A stretch of 64,000 nt of DNA, from positions 2,604,001 to 2,668,000 of the forward strand of contig NBAY01000002.1 of NCBI GenBank assembly GCA_002794775.1. The letters are read 5' to 3'. The DNA comes from Porodaedalea pini. Taxonomy: Eukaryota > Basidiomycota > Agaricomycetes > Hymenochaetales > Hymenochaetaceae. A program made the position numbers and the translations under genes. Of the stretch, positions 10,894 through 22,960 are shown in pieces. The first letter of the stretch is position 1. The number at the start of each line of letters is the position of its first letter. Below the pieces are notes generated by a model that was not told the origin of the DNA, ran no database searches, and saw only the letters and a list, made by a program, of their open reading frames with translations.

Positions 10894-12858
10894 CTAGAAG
10901 TGCTCCTTGGCAAAGGTGAAGTCGACAGCGGCGCAGCGTGAGTGCAACGCAGCATCTCTAACTGCATTGGCGAGAACCGTCGGCTAGAAGAAAAGAATAT
11001 TGTAAGCCCCAATCTTTAGCACATAGCTTGAATACATACACCGCAGAAGTACGTCCCAACTGTTGTTCTAAGTTGTGCCTTGCTGCCGGGCAGGTACTGT
11101 CCCGTTTCAATCGCAGACCTGATTCTTGAGTAAATAGTCCTCCAGTCCGGACGACCGAACATCGTACGGGTCCGCAGAAGAGTCAACGGGTCGTACTCCG
11201 CGCCGGCATCGTTGATGGCAATATTCCATAGCATGTCCTCTCCAATCTTCTGGGTGAGGTAGATGTTGATACGCAAGAAATTCGCTATCAGAAAGATTAG
11301 GCTTGCGAAATGCAAGGTAAATAGGTCCAAGGAGAGACTCACGGTCAATCTGAGCGGCCTCGACCTCTTGGAGCAAGGTCTGGAACCAACCGAATGAAGG
11401 AGCATCACGGGCAACCCAGAAGAACTCAACGCGGGTAAGGGCGCCGAGATTACCTCGTTTCTGACGGTACCAGATATGCTTGAGGATAGAAGCAAAAGGT
11501 GTGACACCGATACCCGCACCGACGAGGACGGCGACCTCGACGTTGAAAACATCTTCGGCGGGAGCACCGTAAGGACCATCAATCCGTACTACAGGCAAGA
11601 CACGACCAGAAGTGCTTGGATCGATTTCGAGGTAGTCACCTCGGTTGCCAAGTTCCTTCTCATTTTTCTCCTGCCCTGTCATCGCCTGCTTTGTCAACTC
11701 TGCAACAACCGACGGACCGGCGCCAAGGAGGTCACCAAGAGCACGTGTCCAGTCACCGACTTGTCGAATATGCACCGAGACATACTTGTCCTCTGGTGCC
11801 GACGTAATTGTGAACTAGAAAAATGGAAGTCTCAGACACGCAAAGACAAAGGTTATGGGTAGAAAGGAAAAAAAAAATACCGGATGCCACTGGAGTTTAG
11901 ACACTTCCGGAACTTGGATGAACAACCACTGTCCAGCCGTATATTTGAAACTCGGCTTGATAATGCGTAGTTCCATTGCACCGCTCGGATGCACTATAAC
12001 CTTCGAAAGTTGAGTTGCGCGCCTCGCCCTGAACTCCCTATACATCCGTTCACCAAAGTATAAGATACCCGGCCAGATAGTGAATCTCCAACTCAAGTAA
12101 CCGAGACAGTGTTGCGTCGAGTAAAACGGGAACGTTTTGATGTAGTCTGGCTCAACGGAGTCACGGACGAAGCAGCCTGTGGCATGTGTGTACAGTCCAA
12201 GCATGAAGAAGAATGCAAGGTGGTGCGTGTACCAGAACGCTTCGAAGCACTGGTTACGGACCTTCCGGTGCGCAGTGGTGTAAATGAGCACCATAATGAG
12301 CAGCATGAAATGCCCCGTAATGCCACCCGCCTGATGGTAGTGGATGTCCTGAGCAGTTTCCTTGCGGATCTCTGTGCGTAGTATCAGTGCCTAGTCGACG
12401 AACAGTTATGAGAGCGGACGTACGCGTTCGTTCGACATTGATGAAGTTCACGTAGTGGGCCGTGGTATGCACGACAGTCCAAAAGAGCATCTGATACGCA
12501 ACCTGTCTATGGAACCATATGTTCTCGTCGGCAGGGAAAGCCCATGTCAACTTAGGCCTGATGACCTTGATGATGTTACGCAACATGGGCAAAAGGATGA
12601 GCCCGCCGTCAAAAGAGAGCGCAAGACCTGCGCCTCGAGAAATCCAGACAGAGTATTTGAGCGAGTTAAGACCGGCCAATCTCGCATTTGTAGCCTGCAG
12701 GAAGGTCAGAAGCGACTCGAGAGAAAAATTGTGATTGTAATACTCGCCTGGCTGTGCCACCCGTATATGAAGAAGAACAAGTGAAGGCCATAAAACAAAA
12801 CATTGAATACCAGCCTCCTCGGTACCATAAACTCCCTCTTGAACCAGTTTTCTCCCAT
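10894..12858 (-). CDS. noxA: NADPH oxidase catalytic subunit, NoxA/Nox1 type (gp91phox homologue)
   Basis: This membrane flavocytochrome transfers electrons from NADPH through FAD and two hemes to O2 to make superoxide. In fungi it serves hyphal differentiation and fruiting. The protein starts MGENWFKREF and has hydrophobic membrane helices. Heme-ligand histidines lie in FHRQVAYQMLFWTVVHTTAH and THHLAFFFMLGLYTHATG. The FAD motif HPFTITS is rebuilt across an intron at about 11880. NADPH-binding segments are VLVGAGIGVTPFASIL and FFWVARD. The C-terminus ends FTFAKEHF, the conserved Nox ending. The length (about 550 residues) and short N-terminus fit NoxA rather than NoxB or the EF-hand NoxC. The first intron (12695-12747) appears to be GC-AG: only this join keeps YGWHSQ in frame with ATNARLAGLNSLK. 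Confidence 0.95.
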
Positions 12859-13451
12859 GTTTCGTAAATGTGCTATGCCAGTCACAGACTGGAGCCGGAT
12901 GTTCAAGTATTTAGAGCAAGAAAAAGGTAGAAAGCGCTGTCGAGGACCGGCCAGACGACGAAAGAGCGCGATGGCAAAAGAACCGAGAGAATGAAAGACG
13001 AAGAAAGAAAGGAGGGCCGACCGAGTCAACGGGGCTGAAAGGGATGGCAGATGGAGGTTAAAGAGGAGGAAAGCCTGTGGCAGAGTCACGGCGCGGCAGG
13101 CGACGGTTGCTTGTTGCCATGATGCATGTGTCCCACACTGGCGGGTCGGCGAAGTGGCCGAGCGTGATCATTCTTTAAATTTACTTTTCACAATTAATAC
13201 CACGCGTGTATTGTCTGCGCGATCAAGAAGTACAGAGTCGACTTGCAAAGGACATTCGTAGGCCTATGCAGGCTTGGCCAGCGACCAGAATCACAATTGC
13301 CTGGGAAGCATCTGCCAAAGCTTGATGCACAAATCTCCTATCTGGTCGTCGTCTAATGGACTCATCATAATCATGTAACTTTTGCAATTTTCTCGCTTAA
13401 AAATACACTGTGACACCCAGTCTGTGCCTGAAGTACACACCAACTGCCAAT
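12859..13451. promoter_or_regulatory. NADPH oxidase promoter region and MAD2 3' flank
   Basis: On the minus strand, the 5' side of noxA, the block at about 12915-13080 is strongly pyrimidine-rich, like many fungal promoters and 5' UTRs. The rest, up to MAD2, is AT-richer and holds no gene that I can support. Confidence 0.45.
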
Positions 13452-14323
13452 CTATCCCTCGTAGCGGTACGCCACCATCGCTTCTACCCTGTGAACATCC
13501 GTGCTGAAGCTACGTAACTTCACTTGCTGGCTCTTGCTAGCCTCGATTGCGAGTGGGTCAGTGTCGACCCATTCGTCAGCTGGAACATCTGCAGATTCCG
13601 ATGTGTAGGCAAGGATGTTGAAGACCGTCGGTTCGTCCATTGTCGGCAGGAAGGTTACCGTCGAAACAATCTGTTTCAAGATATCTCGAATTTCAGCCTG
13701 AATTTGTGATTCCGGTTTTGCGCTTGCCCTGAAATCGCAGACGTTATCAGGTTCCACACATTGGCGGCAATCTGTATGTGCATAGCAACAAACGTACGGC
13801 GGAGTTTGATCAGCAGATGCGGGAGGATTCTGAAGATGTACATCAAAGACCCATCTCTCCAGTATTGTCCTGTTGTCTTTCGATATAATAGCAAGTATCA
13901 GCTGGGTGACGCTTCCCGTAAGGAGCCACTCTGTCAATTGTTCGAAGTAAGCTTTGTGACATCTCCAGTCAGGACATCAATGTCTGACTTTGCACCTGTT
14001 GCAGAATCCTTTTAGGCAGATCGTGCATCAGCTAAGAAGCAAGTGCTATGGTCTGATGGACTCAACTTGTCTAAATAGTTCTCCAAAGCTAGGTCTTGCG
14101 TTAACATGACCACCTGGCCATATTTCTTGACGAGGTGAAAGTCGTCGGCGGGATAAACCCCACGTTGATACAAAATTCTAAAATTAGGATGAGAAAGTTG
14201 CAAGAATTCGACATTGTGTATGCAAACGAACGTATTGACCGCGAATTTGAAGAAGTCAGTAACAATCGCTGTTGAGCCTTTGAGCGTGATGGCTTGACGC
14301 GTCGGGGCTTGTTTCGTGGCCAT
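13452..14323 (-). CDS. mad2: Spindle assembly checkpoint protein MAD2 (HORMA domain)
   Basis: MAD2 inhibits APC/C-Cdc20 until kinetochores attach to the spindle. The first exon reads MATKQAPTRQAITLKGSTAI followed by VTDFFKFAVN. The next gives ILYQRGVYPADDF and VMLTQDLALENYLDKL. Later exons give WVFDVHLQ, a helix with EIRDILKQIVSTVTFLP, and the C-terminal safety-belt part FNILAYTSESADVPADEWVD and SFSTDVHRVEAMVAYRYEG. About 205 residues, the normal HORMA size. Introns are short GT-AG. The gene lies head-to-head with the nucleoporin gene, with 290 bp between the start codons. Confidence 0.96.
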
Positions 14324-14613
14324 AGCCAACGGAGTCGTTCTGGCGGTCCAGATTTCGAGGGTTTCTGGGGCTAACGTTGAGAGACTACGCCAAGGAGCAG
14401 TCAGTGTGTTCGAGAAGGCTGTGAATGCGAGACAGGGAAGGGCAGAGGTAGAGAGTTTGCGGAACTTGAATTTCACAAAGACGCGATCGCGACGCGTTCA
14501 ACAGCCACGTGGGATCACGTGACCGCCACTCTGATTTCCCGCCTCTGTAGCACGCTCTTTAGCTTGTCACAGCGCGCGACTGGACGGTGTTGAGAATCAA
14601 GACAAGCCTCATC
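14324..14613. promoter_or_regulatory. Bidirectional promoter, MAD2/NUP170
   Basis: This short gap between two start codons contains one MluI-cell-cycle-box core ACGCGT at 14492-14497 and two perfect CACGTG E-boxes at 14506-14511 and 14516-14521, ten bases apart. The neighbouring palindrome-like CGCGATCGCG adds to the CpG-rich core. In fungi ACGCGT is the MBF site driving G1/S genes and CACGTG is bound by bHLH factors. Their use here is inference. Confidence 0.55.
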
Positions 14614-17600
14614 ATGTCCTTCACAAAGTCGCTCGTCAACATCCGCCCCTTTGGAGGCTTCCAAGACGCGTCGCGAACGAACAGCCATGCTTCTACGTCT
14701 CGCACTAAAGCCCCGCCTCCCAGACCTTCACTAGATCTGCCTGCGTTACAGGAGGCAAGCCGCCTCGTTCAGGATCAGCTCATCAAAGATGCCCAAATTA
14801 TCCCAGACCTTGGAGACATGCTTACAATTCGTACGCAAGCTGTACTTCTCTTCTCTTGCGAATCCAAGCTAATTCTGACGATTGTAGCCGGAGGGCAGTC
14901 GTCTGCGTCTTACACGGTTTTCCCTGGTGATTTTCGCGTCCCTTTTCAAAAGCGTAAGCACATAGGCATTCCTCCAGCTCTGTGGGAGCATTTCCAATGT
15001 AAGTTGACTTTCCTCTCTTGTGACACGTGTTAATGATAAGTACAGCATCAAAATTCGTCTGCCATATGGGTATTATGACCGACATAGAGCGTGCATGGAT
15101 TGCTTTGGATCACAAACTTTTCTTATGGGACTACATTGAAGGGTCGGTATCCCTCTAAATAGGCATTCTACTCGCAATTCTGATTATGAACTTAGGCAAG
15201 AACTGAGTTCCTTCGTCGAGCAGCCAGATGTGATTTCGCACGTTGCGTTGGTCAAGCCTAAACCAAACGTCTTTATAGACGAAATCACATCTCTGCTCGT
15301 TATTTGTACTCCCGTCACTGTCATCCTCCTTGGACTGTCGTCGCAGCCGGGCGCAGGTCCTGAATACCGACAGCATAAGGATATTAAGCTTTATGCGACT
15401 GACATGTCAGTTTCGACGGACGGTATTGAGATGAGCTCCGTCACAGGAACGAGCGACGGAAGGATATTCATGTGTGGGATAGGCGATGGGTGTGTATATG
15501 AGCTGCATTACCAAGAGAAGGAGGTCTGGTTTGGAAAGCGCTTTCATCTAGTGAACCACTCTGCAACTGGGATGCCGAGTTTTATCCCTTTACTCAGGAC
15601 ATCTCAGAACGAAGGTACGCTTATTGTGTTCAGTTATGTGTCTGTATTTTTATTCAGGATATTTTCAGAACGTGTTATTTCTCTTGTCGCCGATCAAGGG
15701 CGAAATTGTGTATATACTCTCAGCGAACACAACTGGATCTCAGTTTGGAAACCCGAACCTAACAAAGGTTTGCGCAAAATCCAGACCCTCTCCAACCTTC
15801 AAAAGCAGGCACAGGATAAAGCGCCTGGTGCGCCAGCCATCTCACAAGGCCTCCGCCTGCTCTCGTTGCACATCATCGACCCGCGCGAGTCCAAGTCAGG
15901 CGTCCAGCTTATGGCTCTCTCGCAGAATGGCGTTCGCCTGTACTTTTCACCAGCCCCCGCAAGCTACAGTGGCTATGGCTATGGTACTCAATACGGTACG
16001 GCGGATCCAAAACAACTTCATCTCGTGCACGTCCGCCTGCCGCCTATGAATCTCCTTCATCCAGACGAGCAGTTTCATCCTCAACACGCACCAGCAAACG
16101 CGTACGGCACGGCGCCTCAAGCTCTTCCCAATCCTGCATCCTGCATCGTAAAAGATTTGACCGCCGCAGCTTACGTCGATGGCTTATTGGTTGCTTCCCA
16201 GATAAGCGATGTAGATGGAAAGGACTTCATATTTGGAGTATCTCCCGACCTTTCTAGGATTGGATCGTTAGGGCAGACCCAAGGTCCCCCCGCCCCTCAA
16301 GCACCTGCGCCAAATTACTATTTGCCAGCACCAGCGGGCAGCTACTTTCCCTCTACGGCTGCCTCAAGGGCCCCTTTGACAGAGCAGGCGACACTGCTTT
16401 ACATTGAGGGAACTATTTGGGCCATTGCTGCGTCGAAAACCAGTGCAGCATCGTGCGCCGCCATAGCGGCAGCTTCTCCGGAACCGCTCGCTACCAATGA
16501 GCTGGCAACGCAATTCTCCCAACCCTATCAGGAGTTCGTTATTGTCACGAATGTCGGCATCAGCCATCTTGTGAAACGACGAACGCTAGATTACCTCCGT
16601 GATGCTCTGGAGGAGGCACATGCTGAAGGAAATTTGCAACCGATCGTGGATTTCCGAGACAGCTTTGGACGGGATCAGACGTGCGCTATGCTCCTTGCGC
16701 TAGCTAGTGGTAATACATTCCTGGCCATCGATAAGAACAAACACTCGCTTTATGACGAAGTCGGAACCGTGAGCCCCGATATAGCTGCGATTGCGAGACA
16801 GGCCTTCTACGACCTAGCGGACCGACCGATCTGGGTCGAACGAGGGTATGGTGGAGATGGTCAGGGTAATGTCATCTTCAGTGGGCGGAGAGAAGGTCTC
16901 GCGTTATACTTTGCGCGCTTGGTCAGACCATTGTGGAGAGCAAAGATCACGAGAACAGGGTATATAAATTCCAATGACCTGGTCTGCTATTCCTCGTACT
17001 TAATGACTCTTTATAGGCCATCAGGTCAATGCTCAAACTTTGAAGATACAGCTTTGGTCGCTATCCAAAGAAATCTTTATGCCTTGAAAAACATGTTGGA
17101 TAGTAACCCACAGCTCTTCAGTTCAGCTCCAGGTGATCAAGTTGGCGCTGGAGGTCGGCAGAACGTCGAGCATGATGCCTGGAAGGTTGAAGCAACCTCC
17201 GCGTCTAACCTACAAGCTCTACTTGGACGAACGGTAGAGGCTATTTCATTTGTGTTATTACTAATAGATTACCACTTTGGTGATCTGGTGGCGCAATGCG
17301 ACAAAGACACGCAGACCATGATTTCCACACTGACTTACGAGGAGCTCATCGCAGCTGAGAGCGGTCTGCACGTCTCAAGGACGTTGGTCAACGTGATCAT
17401 CAACAGCCAGATCGGTCAGCAGATCAGTGTGAGTAATTACTTTCATTTCAGCTTCATTAACTTCGTTAATCTATTTCAAGATTGATACTGTTAGTGAAAT
17501 CCTGCAACAGCGGTGCGGTTCTTTCTGCAGTGCCGATGATGTGATGTTGTATAAGGTCAGCATTGTAACGGCGGCTGTTTACTCTTCTCCGGCTGAATAG

Positions 17601-19501
17601 CTTTAAGGCGCAAGAAAACGTTCGCAAAGCTGTGGATATTCGGGATCCCAACGAAAAGCAAGTGATTCTGGGAGAATCTCTGAGGTACGCAGGCCCATAT
17701 GTTATACATTCATTTTACTAATAGAATTAGACTATTTACCCGAGCCGCTCGAGTAATAGAATTTGAGAAGCTCCGTGAACTCTGTGGTGACTACCAGCAT
17801 CTCAACTACGCCAAGGGTGTGCACGGAAGTTCCTTGTCTATTGCTGGCACTGACAATCTATGCAGGCGCTGTTGAGTTGCCCTTGCAATGCGCCGCTGTT
17901 GCGGATGAAGATAACGTCGGCCTGAATTATTGGCTTTCTGGTTCGCCCTTAGACGATCCTCGCTCAGATCTACTAGCTAAGCGGAGGAGGTGCTATGATT
18001 TGATCTTGCACTCCCTTTCTGTCTTTGACGAGCAGTGTGCAAAAAATGCGACGAGACAAGATTTCGAGGAAATCCGGAACCACGCGTATGATCTTGCATT
18101 TCAATCCGAAGATCCTATTTTCCATTCGCATTTGTACGAATGGATGGTCAAGCAGGGGATGACAGATGCTCTACTGGAAGTGAGCTTTGTTTGCCGTTCG
18201 GCTGTGAGCAGTATTGATTGTATATCTTTTCAGATTCGCCCGCCCTTCTTAGAGGCCCATCTGCTTCGGGAACCTGCTTCAGCTGAAAAGTACCAGTTAT
18301 TATGGCAATTGTACGTCAAGAATGGGCAATATTTGAGAGCTGCTGAAGTGCTCGCGGCGCTCGCCCGATCTTTCGAGTAGGATCACTGCAATTCCCTTTC
18401 AGTATTTTGTTGCTTATTTCCCCCTTAGATTTGATCTTCCTTTGGAATCGCGACTCGAGTTCCTCACCCTTGCTGTTAGCAATGCTAAGTCTCATCCAGT
18501 CTCCGTAGGCGGGAAGCATGAGACAGCAATAGCGTTTCTTTCGGAGCTTGAGGACCAACTGGAAGTAGCGCAGGTTCAGATGGAATTATTGCATGTACTA
18601 CTTCCTCGGATCGACGAGCCTGGTGAAGTAAGCGAAAAGGTACAGCATCTGCAAAGGAGACTCTTCAACATCACAGAAGTAAGTAATGTAACTGCGCAGA
18701 GAAGACAAAAGTGTAATAATCTCTTTCCTAAGCTTTATCAATTCTATGCGGAACCCTTCGATCTTCCGTCGATAAAACTGCTCATTCTGCACGTCTCAGA
18801 ACATCATGACGAGGCTGTTGTAAAACCTATTTGGAATGCAATTTTTGACGAAGGTTGGTGGTCACTATGCTTCACCTTGATATCGTTCATACTCAATGAC
18901 CTTTTCTTTAAACAGCAACTTCTGTTGGAACAGCTGACCAGCAAGCTGACAAACTTTCTTCAGCCATCGTTAGTCATGGAAGGAGGTTCTATCCTTCAGA
19001 AAGTGCTTTCCCCCTCCGTAAGTAAACCAACATGTGTTCATTAAACATATTCTGATTTAAATACCAGGCTATATTACTGCGTTGCTCGTCAGATTTTCTT
19101 TGAGCAATAGAGGCATACGACCACCCGGCTGGGCACCCAGGGTGCTTAAAGAATGTGGAGTACCGTACTCCGAGATTTGGGATATATTCCATGAGATGTA
19201 CGAGTCTCAAGTAAGACCTACGAGTTGTCTTTTTAAGTTCGAAAAGTACTTACGTCGTTTATAGGTCCCGCCTTTCAATGATCAGGAAAACATCCAGACA
19301 GTCTCTTCGGATATTGCTGTCCTACTCAAAGACTGGATTGAGGATGCTCGAAGACCGCAGTCATCCCTTGCTCGTAGCGATCTCCCAATTGACTTACTGG
19401 ATCGCACTGTCGCCAAATATATCGAAGAACTTGCACCGGAAAGGAAAGAGACGAAAGCGATTTTTGAAGACGTGAAACGTCAGCTACGGCGTTACTGGTG
19501 A
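14614..19501 (+). CDS. nup170: Nuclear pore inner-ring nucleoporin Nup155/Nup170
   Basis: This is a large scaffold of the nuclear pore inner ring, with an N-terminal beta-propeller and a C-terminal alpha-solenoid. The start reads MSFTKSLVNIRPFGGFQD. Family hallmarks follow: LQEASRLVQDQLIKDAQIIPDLG, FVCHMGIMTDIERAWIALDH, LFLWDY, DVISHVALVKPKPNVF, GRIFMCGIGDGCVYELHYQ and ISLVADQGRNCVYTLSE. The solenoid part has YDLAFQSEDPIFHSHLYEWM, PPFLEAHLL and NGQYLRAAEVLAALA. It ends DVKRQLRRYW. About 1,350 residues in a dozen or more exons; the longest single open stretch is 15230-17485. Exon borders in the last third are approximate. Confidence 0.96.
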
Positions 19502-19609
19502 TATAGTACATACACAGTTCATAACGAATAATATGACAATCACTACCTTGATGATTGGGTAAATAGACCGGAGAAACAACGGGGGAGGAAAGGAGGAGGG
19601 ATTAGCCCA

Positions 19610-20671
19610 TTAAACTTCAAGAATAAGGTCTTCCGTCCTAGAGAGTCCCCATCTTACAGCTCTCTCCGTCAATCGATAGACACTTCGCAACGCCCTGATA
19701 TACGAAATCTGCATAAGAATGTTCGACTCGAGAGCATTCCAAACATACCGTAGAGCGCCAAGTATGATGGCCCCGAGGATAATCATTGTAGCAATATCTG
19801 TACTGCTTTCTCGTCTGTTTCGCCCTGATCCCAAGCGCCTCGCAAGCAAATTGACCGGACCGAGGAATGACATGGACCAGAAAAGCTGAACCAGCGATGC
19901 GACTCCCAACACGGGCACGCCGATGACGATCCTTCGAAGGAAACTCGCGAAGATGCCAAGCGGTTGCGAAGCAGCAGCTTGACCTGATGCCGATCCCACA
20001 GAGTTAATAGTCTTTTCATCAATGATGACATCCTCTTCGCGGAGAATGCGAAGTACTATCCGCATGAGATTGTATGCAAGCTCGTCAGGCGTTACCCAGT
20101 TCCAGCCGAAGAAAAAGTAGGTGCTTCTCGGAGTATAGTCCTCGCTCATGAAGAAAGTTGCAAGGAATGATGCGACGTAAGCGAGGCAAGTGAACAAGAA
20201 TAATGACAGGGAAGCAATAATAACTGTGAGTAACTAAGTCAGCGAACAATCCCGTAAAGCGGGAAGATGAATTACCTGGATTTTGTGCTATCCCGAGCAC
20301 ACTAGAATATTGTTAGTTGCAGTTTATATAAAGGTAGGTGATATACCCACCTCGTTCGCGATGTCCTGTACTGCGTGGACGTGAGATGAGCAGTATGGCA
20401 TCCAAAGAAACTAGATGTCTCACCTTGTAGTGACATTGTGGACATCGATACCAAGCAGATTGAGATTCCCTACGCCATCTCTGCAAGCACTCCACGTGTA
20501 TGTACTGCGTGTAAACCATTCAAAACCAGAAGTTTGGTGAGAAAAGAGGGGCTCACTGCATACCGCAATAGATCCTCTGCAATGGCAAGGACGAATTAGT
20601 CGTCCGCTTTCTGGACCATCGAAGCATATTCTGCACTGTCTATCGTCCTTTTCTTCGTTCTCCGTATTCAT
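19610..20671 (-). CDS. RING-CH (MARCH-type) membrane E3 ubiquitin ligase
   Basis: The first exon gives CRICFDGPESGRLIRPCHCRG and the next YVHVECLQRWRRESQSAWYRCPQC, which together make the C4HC3 RING variant (RINGv) of MARCH/Ssm4-like ligases. After it come several hydrophobic segments (LFLFTCLAYVASFLATFFM, VLGVASLVQLFWSMSFLG, ATMIILGAIILGALRYVW), so the protein is likely embedded in an internal membrane. It ends RTEDLILEV. Total is about 290 residues. The RING places it as a ubiquitin ligase; the substrate and compartment are not visible. Introns near 20530-20570, 20300-20420 and 20230-20280 are inferred. Its 3' end faces that of NUP170, with about 100 bp between. Confidence 0.85.
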
Positions 20672-20947
20672 GACGCTTGCAGAGATGCCCTGTGATGTTG
20701 ATAGGGCTTTATAGCTTTAGCATTAGCTGACAGGTAGGCGCCCTAATCTTTACGAGCCCTCAATTTCTTCCCCGATGTATGAGCAGAGATGTTTGTGGTA
20801 ATGATTGAAATTCAAGACCAGGGCAGAGCCGTAAACGTGGCTTGTCATGTGACATGCACGCAATTATACTAATATTTATAGCTGGTACCGGACCGCCGCT
20901 GCAGTATACTGATACACACCACGTCCAAGCTTTAGAAGATCTGACGG
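20672..20947. promoter_or_regulatory. Divergent promoter, RING-CH ligase/mitochondrial carrier
   Basis: Head-to-head gap of 276 bp. It is AT-rich around 20860-20885 (actaatatttatagc) and contains no supportable gene. Confidence 0.35.
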
Positions 20948-22514
20948 ATGGGCCAGGTATCAAATGATGCAGGTCACTTAAGACTAGTCGGGATGATGGC
21001 TGGAATGGGAAGTGGTAAGTGTTTGCAATCACCTTGCTACTGAAACTGAACACTTCTTCTGCTGAGCAGGGCTAACAAAAGTGCTTGTTCTACGGCTTGT
21101 CTTATTGGCTCTGCTGCTGACAGTGGAACTTATTAAGGTTGCAGTTGGCCAAGGGTGCGGCTAATTTGAAAACGTCTATCCCAGTCAGTATTTGCACCCT
21201 TGCACGTTGTAAACTCTCAGGGCTAAAGCTTGATGGCGGATAGCCAACTGACAAGAACTCTCTCTCTAAAGCTTCGACACTGTCAAGACTCGTTTACAGT
21301 GCAGTCCCCCTGGTACTTACAAGGGAGCACTGGACTGTCTAATGAAAACCGTTCGAGCTGAGGTGAGCAACCCATCTGCCTTAGTTTCATTCATAATACA
21401 GGATCACTGAGATCGAATTGTAAGGGCATTCGTGCTCTTTACAAAGGAGCCACTCCGCCTGCTCTCGGATGGAGTGCTATTGACTCCGTCCTCCTCGGCT
21501 CTCTGCACAACTATCGGCTTTTCTTGATTCGTCAAGGAATGACAGAATACAAGCCTGGGTCAGACGTGAAGCGACTTACCCTTGTCGCACATGGCATTTC
21601 CGGCCTCTGTGCAGGCTTGACCAGGTATGCAGACTACAACATCATGCATTAGGAAGAGATAGTTCACAGATTATCTACGCAGTGCTTTCGTGGCTACACC
21701 TATCGAGCTCGTGAAAGGTTCATTAGTTAACACATCTCTGCTTTAAGTCGCCTGACTTGATCTTAGTAAAACTCCAATTACAGCGGCAACGGCACGCTAA
21801 TGATCGCGAATTTAAAAATCCCATTCACTGTTTTCGTTGCATTGTTCAGACGCAAGGGATGTCTGGCCTTTGGACGGGCCTCGGAGGAAGCTTGTTGTTC
21901 CGCAGTAACTTCATGTGGATGTTTATGTGTTATGAGGTAAACAGACCCGCGATTTTTATCCTCTTCCTCGCTGATTCCGGATCAACGTAAGGTGCTCATG
22001 CGGGGTTTCAGTGGACTATCTGGAACGCGATTTGAGGTCTGCGTCGACATTTGAAATGCGCAAGGCAGTACTGACACCTCATGACATACTTTATCTTCCG
22101 AACAAGATAAGCGACGGATTATCCACTTTCATGTCCGGCGGTCTCGCTTCTTTCGGTTTTTGGTTTATGGCCATTCCGGCTGATAATGTGAAAAAGTGCG
22201 GCTTGATCTCTTATGTTTCTTTCTGACTCATCATGTCATTCCGGATCCCGGCTTAGTCGGATGATGGCTGCGCCGCTTGATTCGCCCCGACGGTCCGCAT
22301 TCTTTGTGGCGAAGACGATATTGCGCGAGAATGGACCTAAAGGATTTGTTCGAGGCCTTACGCCTATTGTCCTGCGCGCGTTCCCAGTGAATGCTAGCGC
22401 GCTTTTCGTGTACGAGGGCCTCATGAAATTGATGGGTGCGGAGAAGGTGAGAACACCGCCCTGCATTAGGCATCTATATATTGAAAGCTGTCCCGGAACC
22501 AGACCAGGGCTTGA
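20948..22514 (+). CDS. Mitochondrial carrier (SLC25 family, carnitine/ornithine-type)
   Basis: Three tandem carrier repeats of the inner mitochondrial membrane are visible. Repeat 1 reads LVGMMAGMGSGLTKVAVGQGFDTVKTRLQC, repeat 2 SAFVATPIELVKVKLQ and WTGLGGSLLFR, repeat 3 IPADNVKNRMMAA and FVRGLTPIVLRAFPVNA. The second and third Px(D/E)xx(K/R) signatures are intact; in the first, splicing gives Gly in place of Pro (GFDTVK). The odd-helix pattern and the ending FVYEGLMKLMGAEK resemble acylcarnitine/basic amino acid carriers. A last GT-AG intron (22447-22502) gives a short tail KTRA and a stop at 22514. Reading through instead would add about 35 unlikely residues. Substrate is not assigned. Confidence 0.85.
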
Positions 22515-22960
22515 ATACCGGCCACCGGAACGTTTCAGTGAAGCTTCTCATCTATCATATTGCATTATCACATCAGTTCATCCATTCGATTTATTGGACA
22601 ACGATCATCGACTCTAATCTAGGTTGACTCGGTGTTATTTCGAAATACGATCGCCGATCCGGAAGTCATTATCACAGCAAGTAAATTAGACAAAACAGTA
22701 TTATATTTATCTACAGGATTGATTAGTAAAGCGGAGTCCCGTGGAAGTACATGTACGGAATGGGCAAGAAAAGTGGATGTAGAAGACAGCAATTGGAAGA
22801 AGATACATACATAAAATTATTGCGACGAAGGCAAAGGCACAATGTACATCAGCAAGGATCTAGGTGGAATGCCAGTAATTCTACGTGTAAGGGCAAGACT
22901 TCTGGCTGACCAAGAAGTCAAAAAGTTACATTCGCAGTAGCGAAAAGGGATTATGAGATA
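22515..22960. other. Tail-to-tail intergenic stretch
   Basis: 3' flanks of the carrier (+) and the exonuclease-like gene (-). AT-rich from 22620 to 22830. No gene seen. Confidence 0.35.

Noticed and set aside
10894..12858. NADPH oxidase, nitrilase and hydrolase-like genes as a secondary-metabolite cluster
   Set aside because: They are spread over 50 kb among housekeeping genes, with no polyketide synthase, peptide synthetase, terpene cyclase or P450 present.
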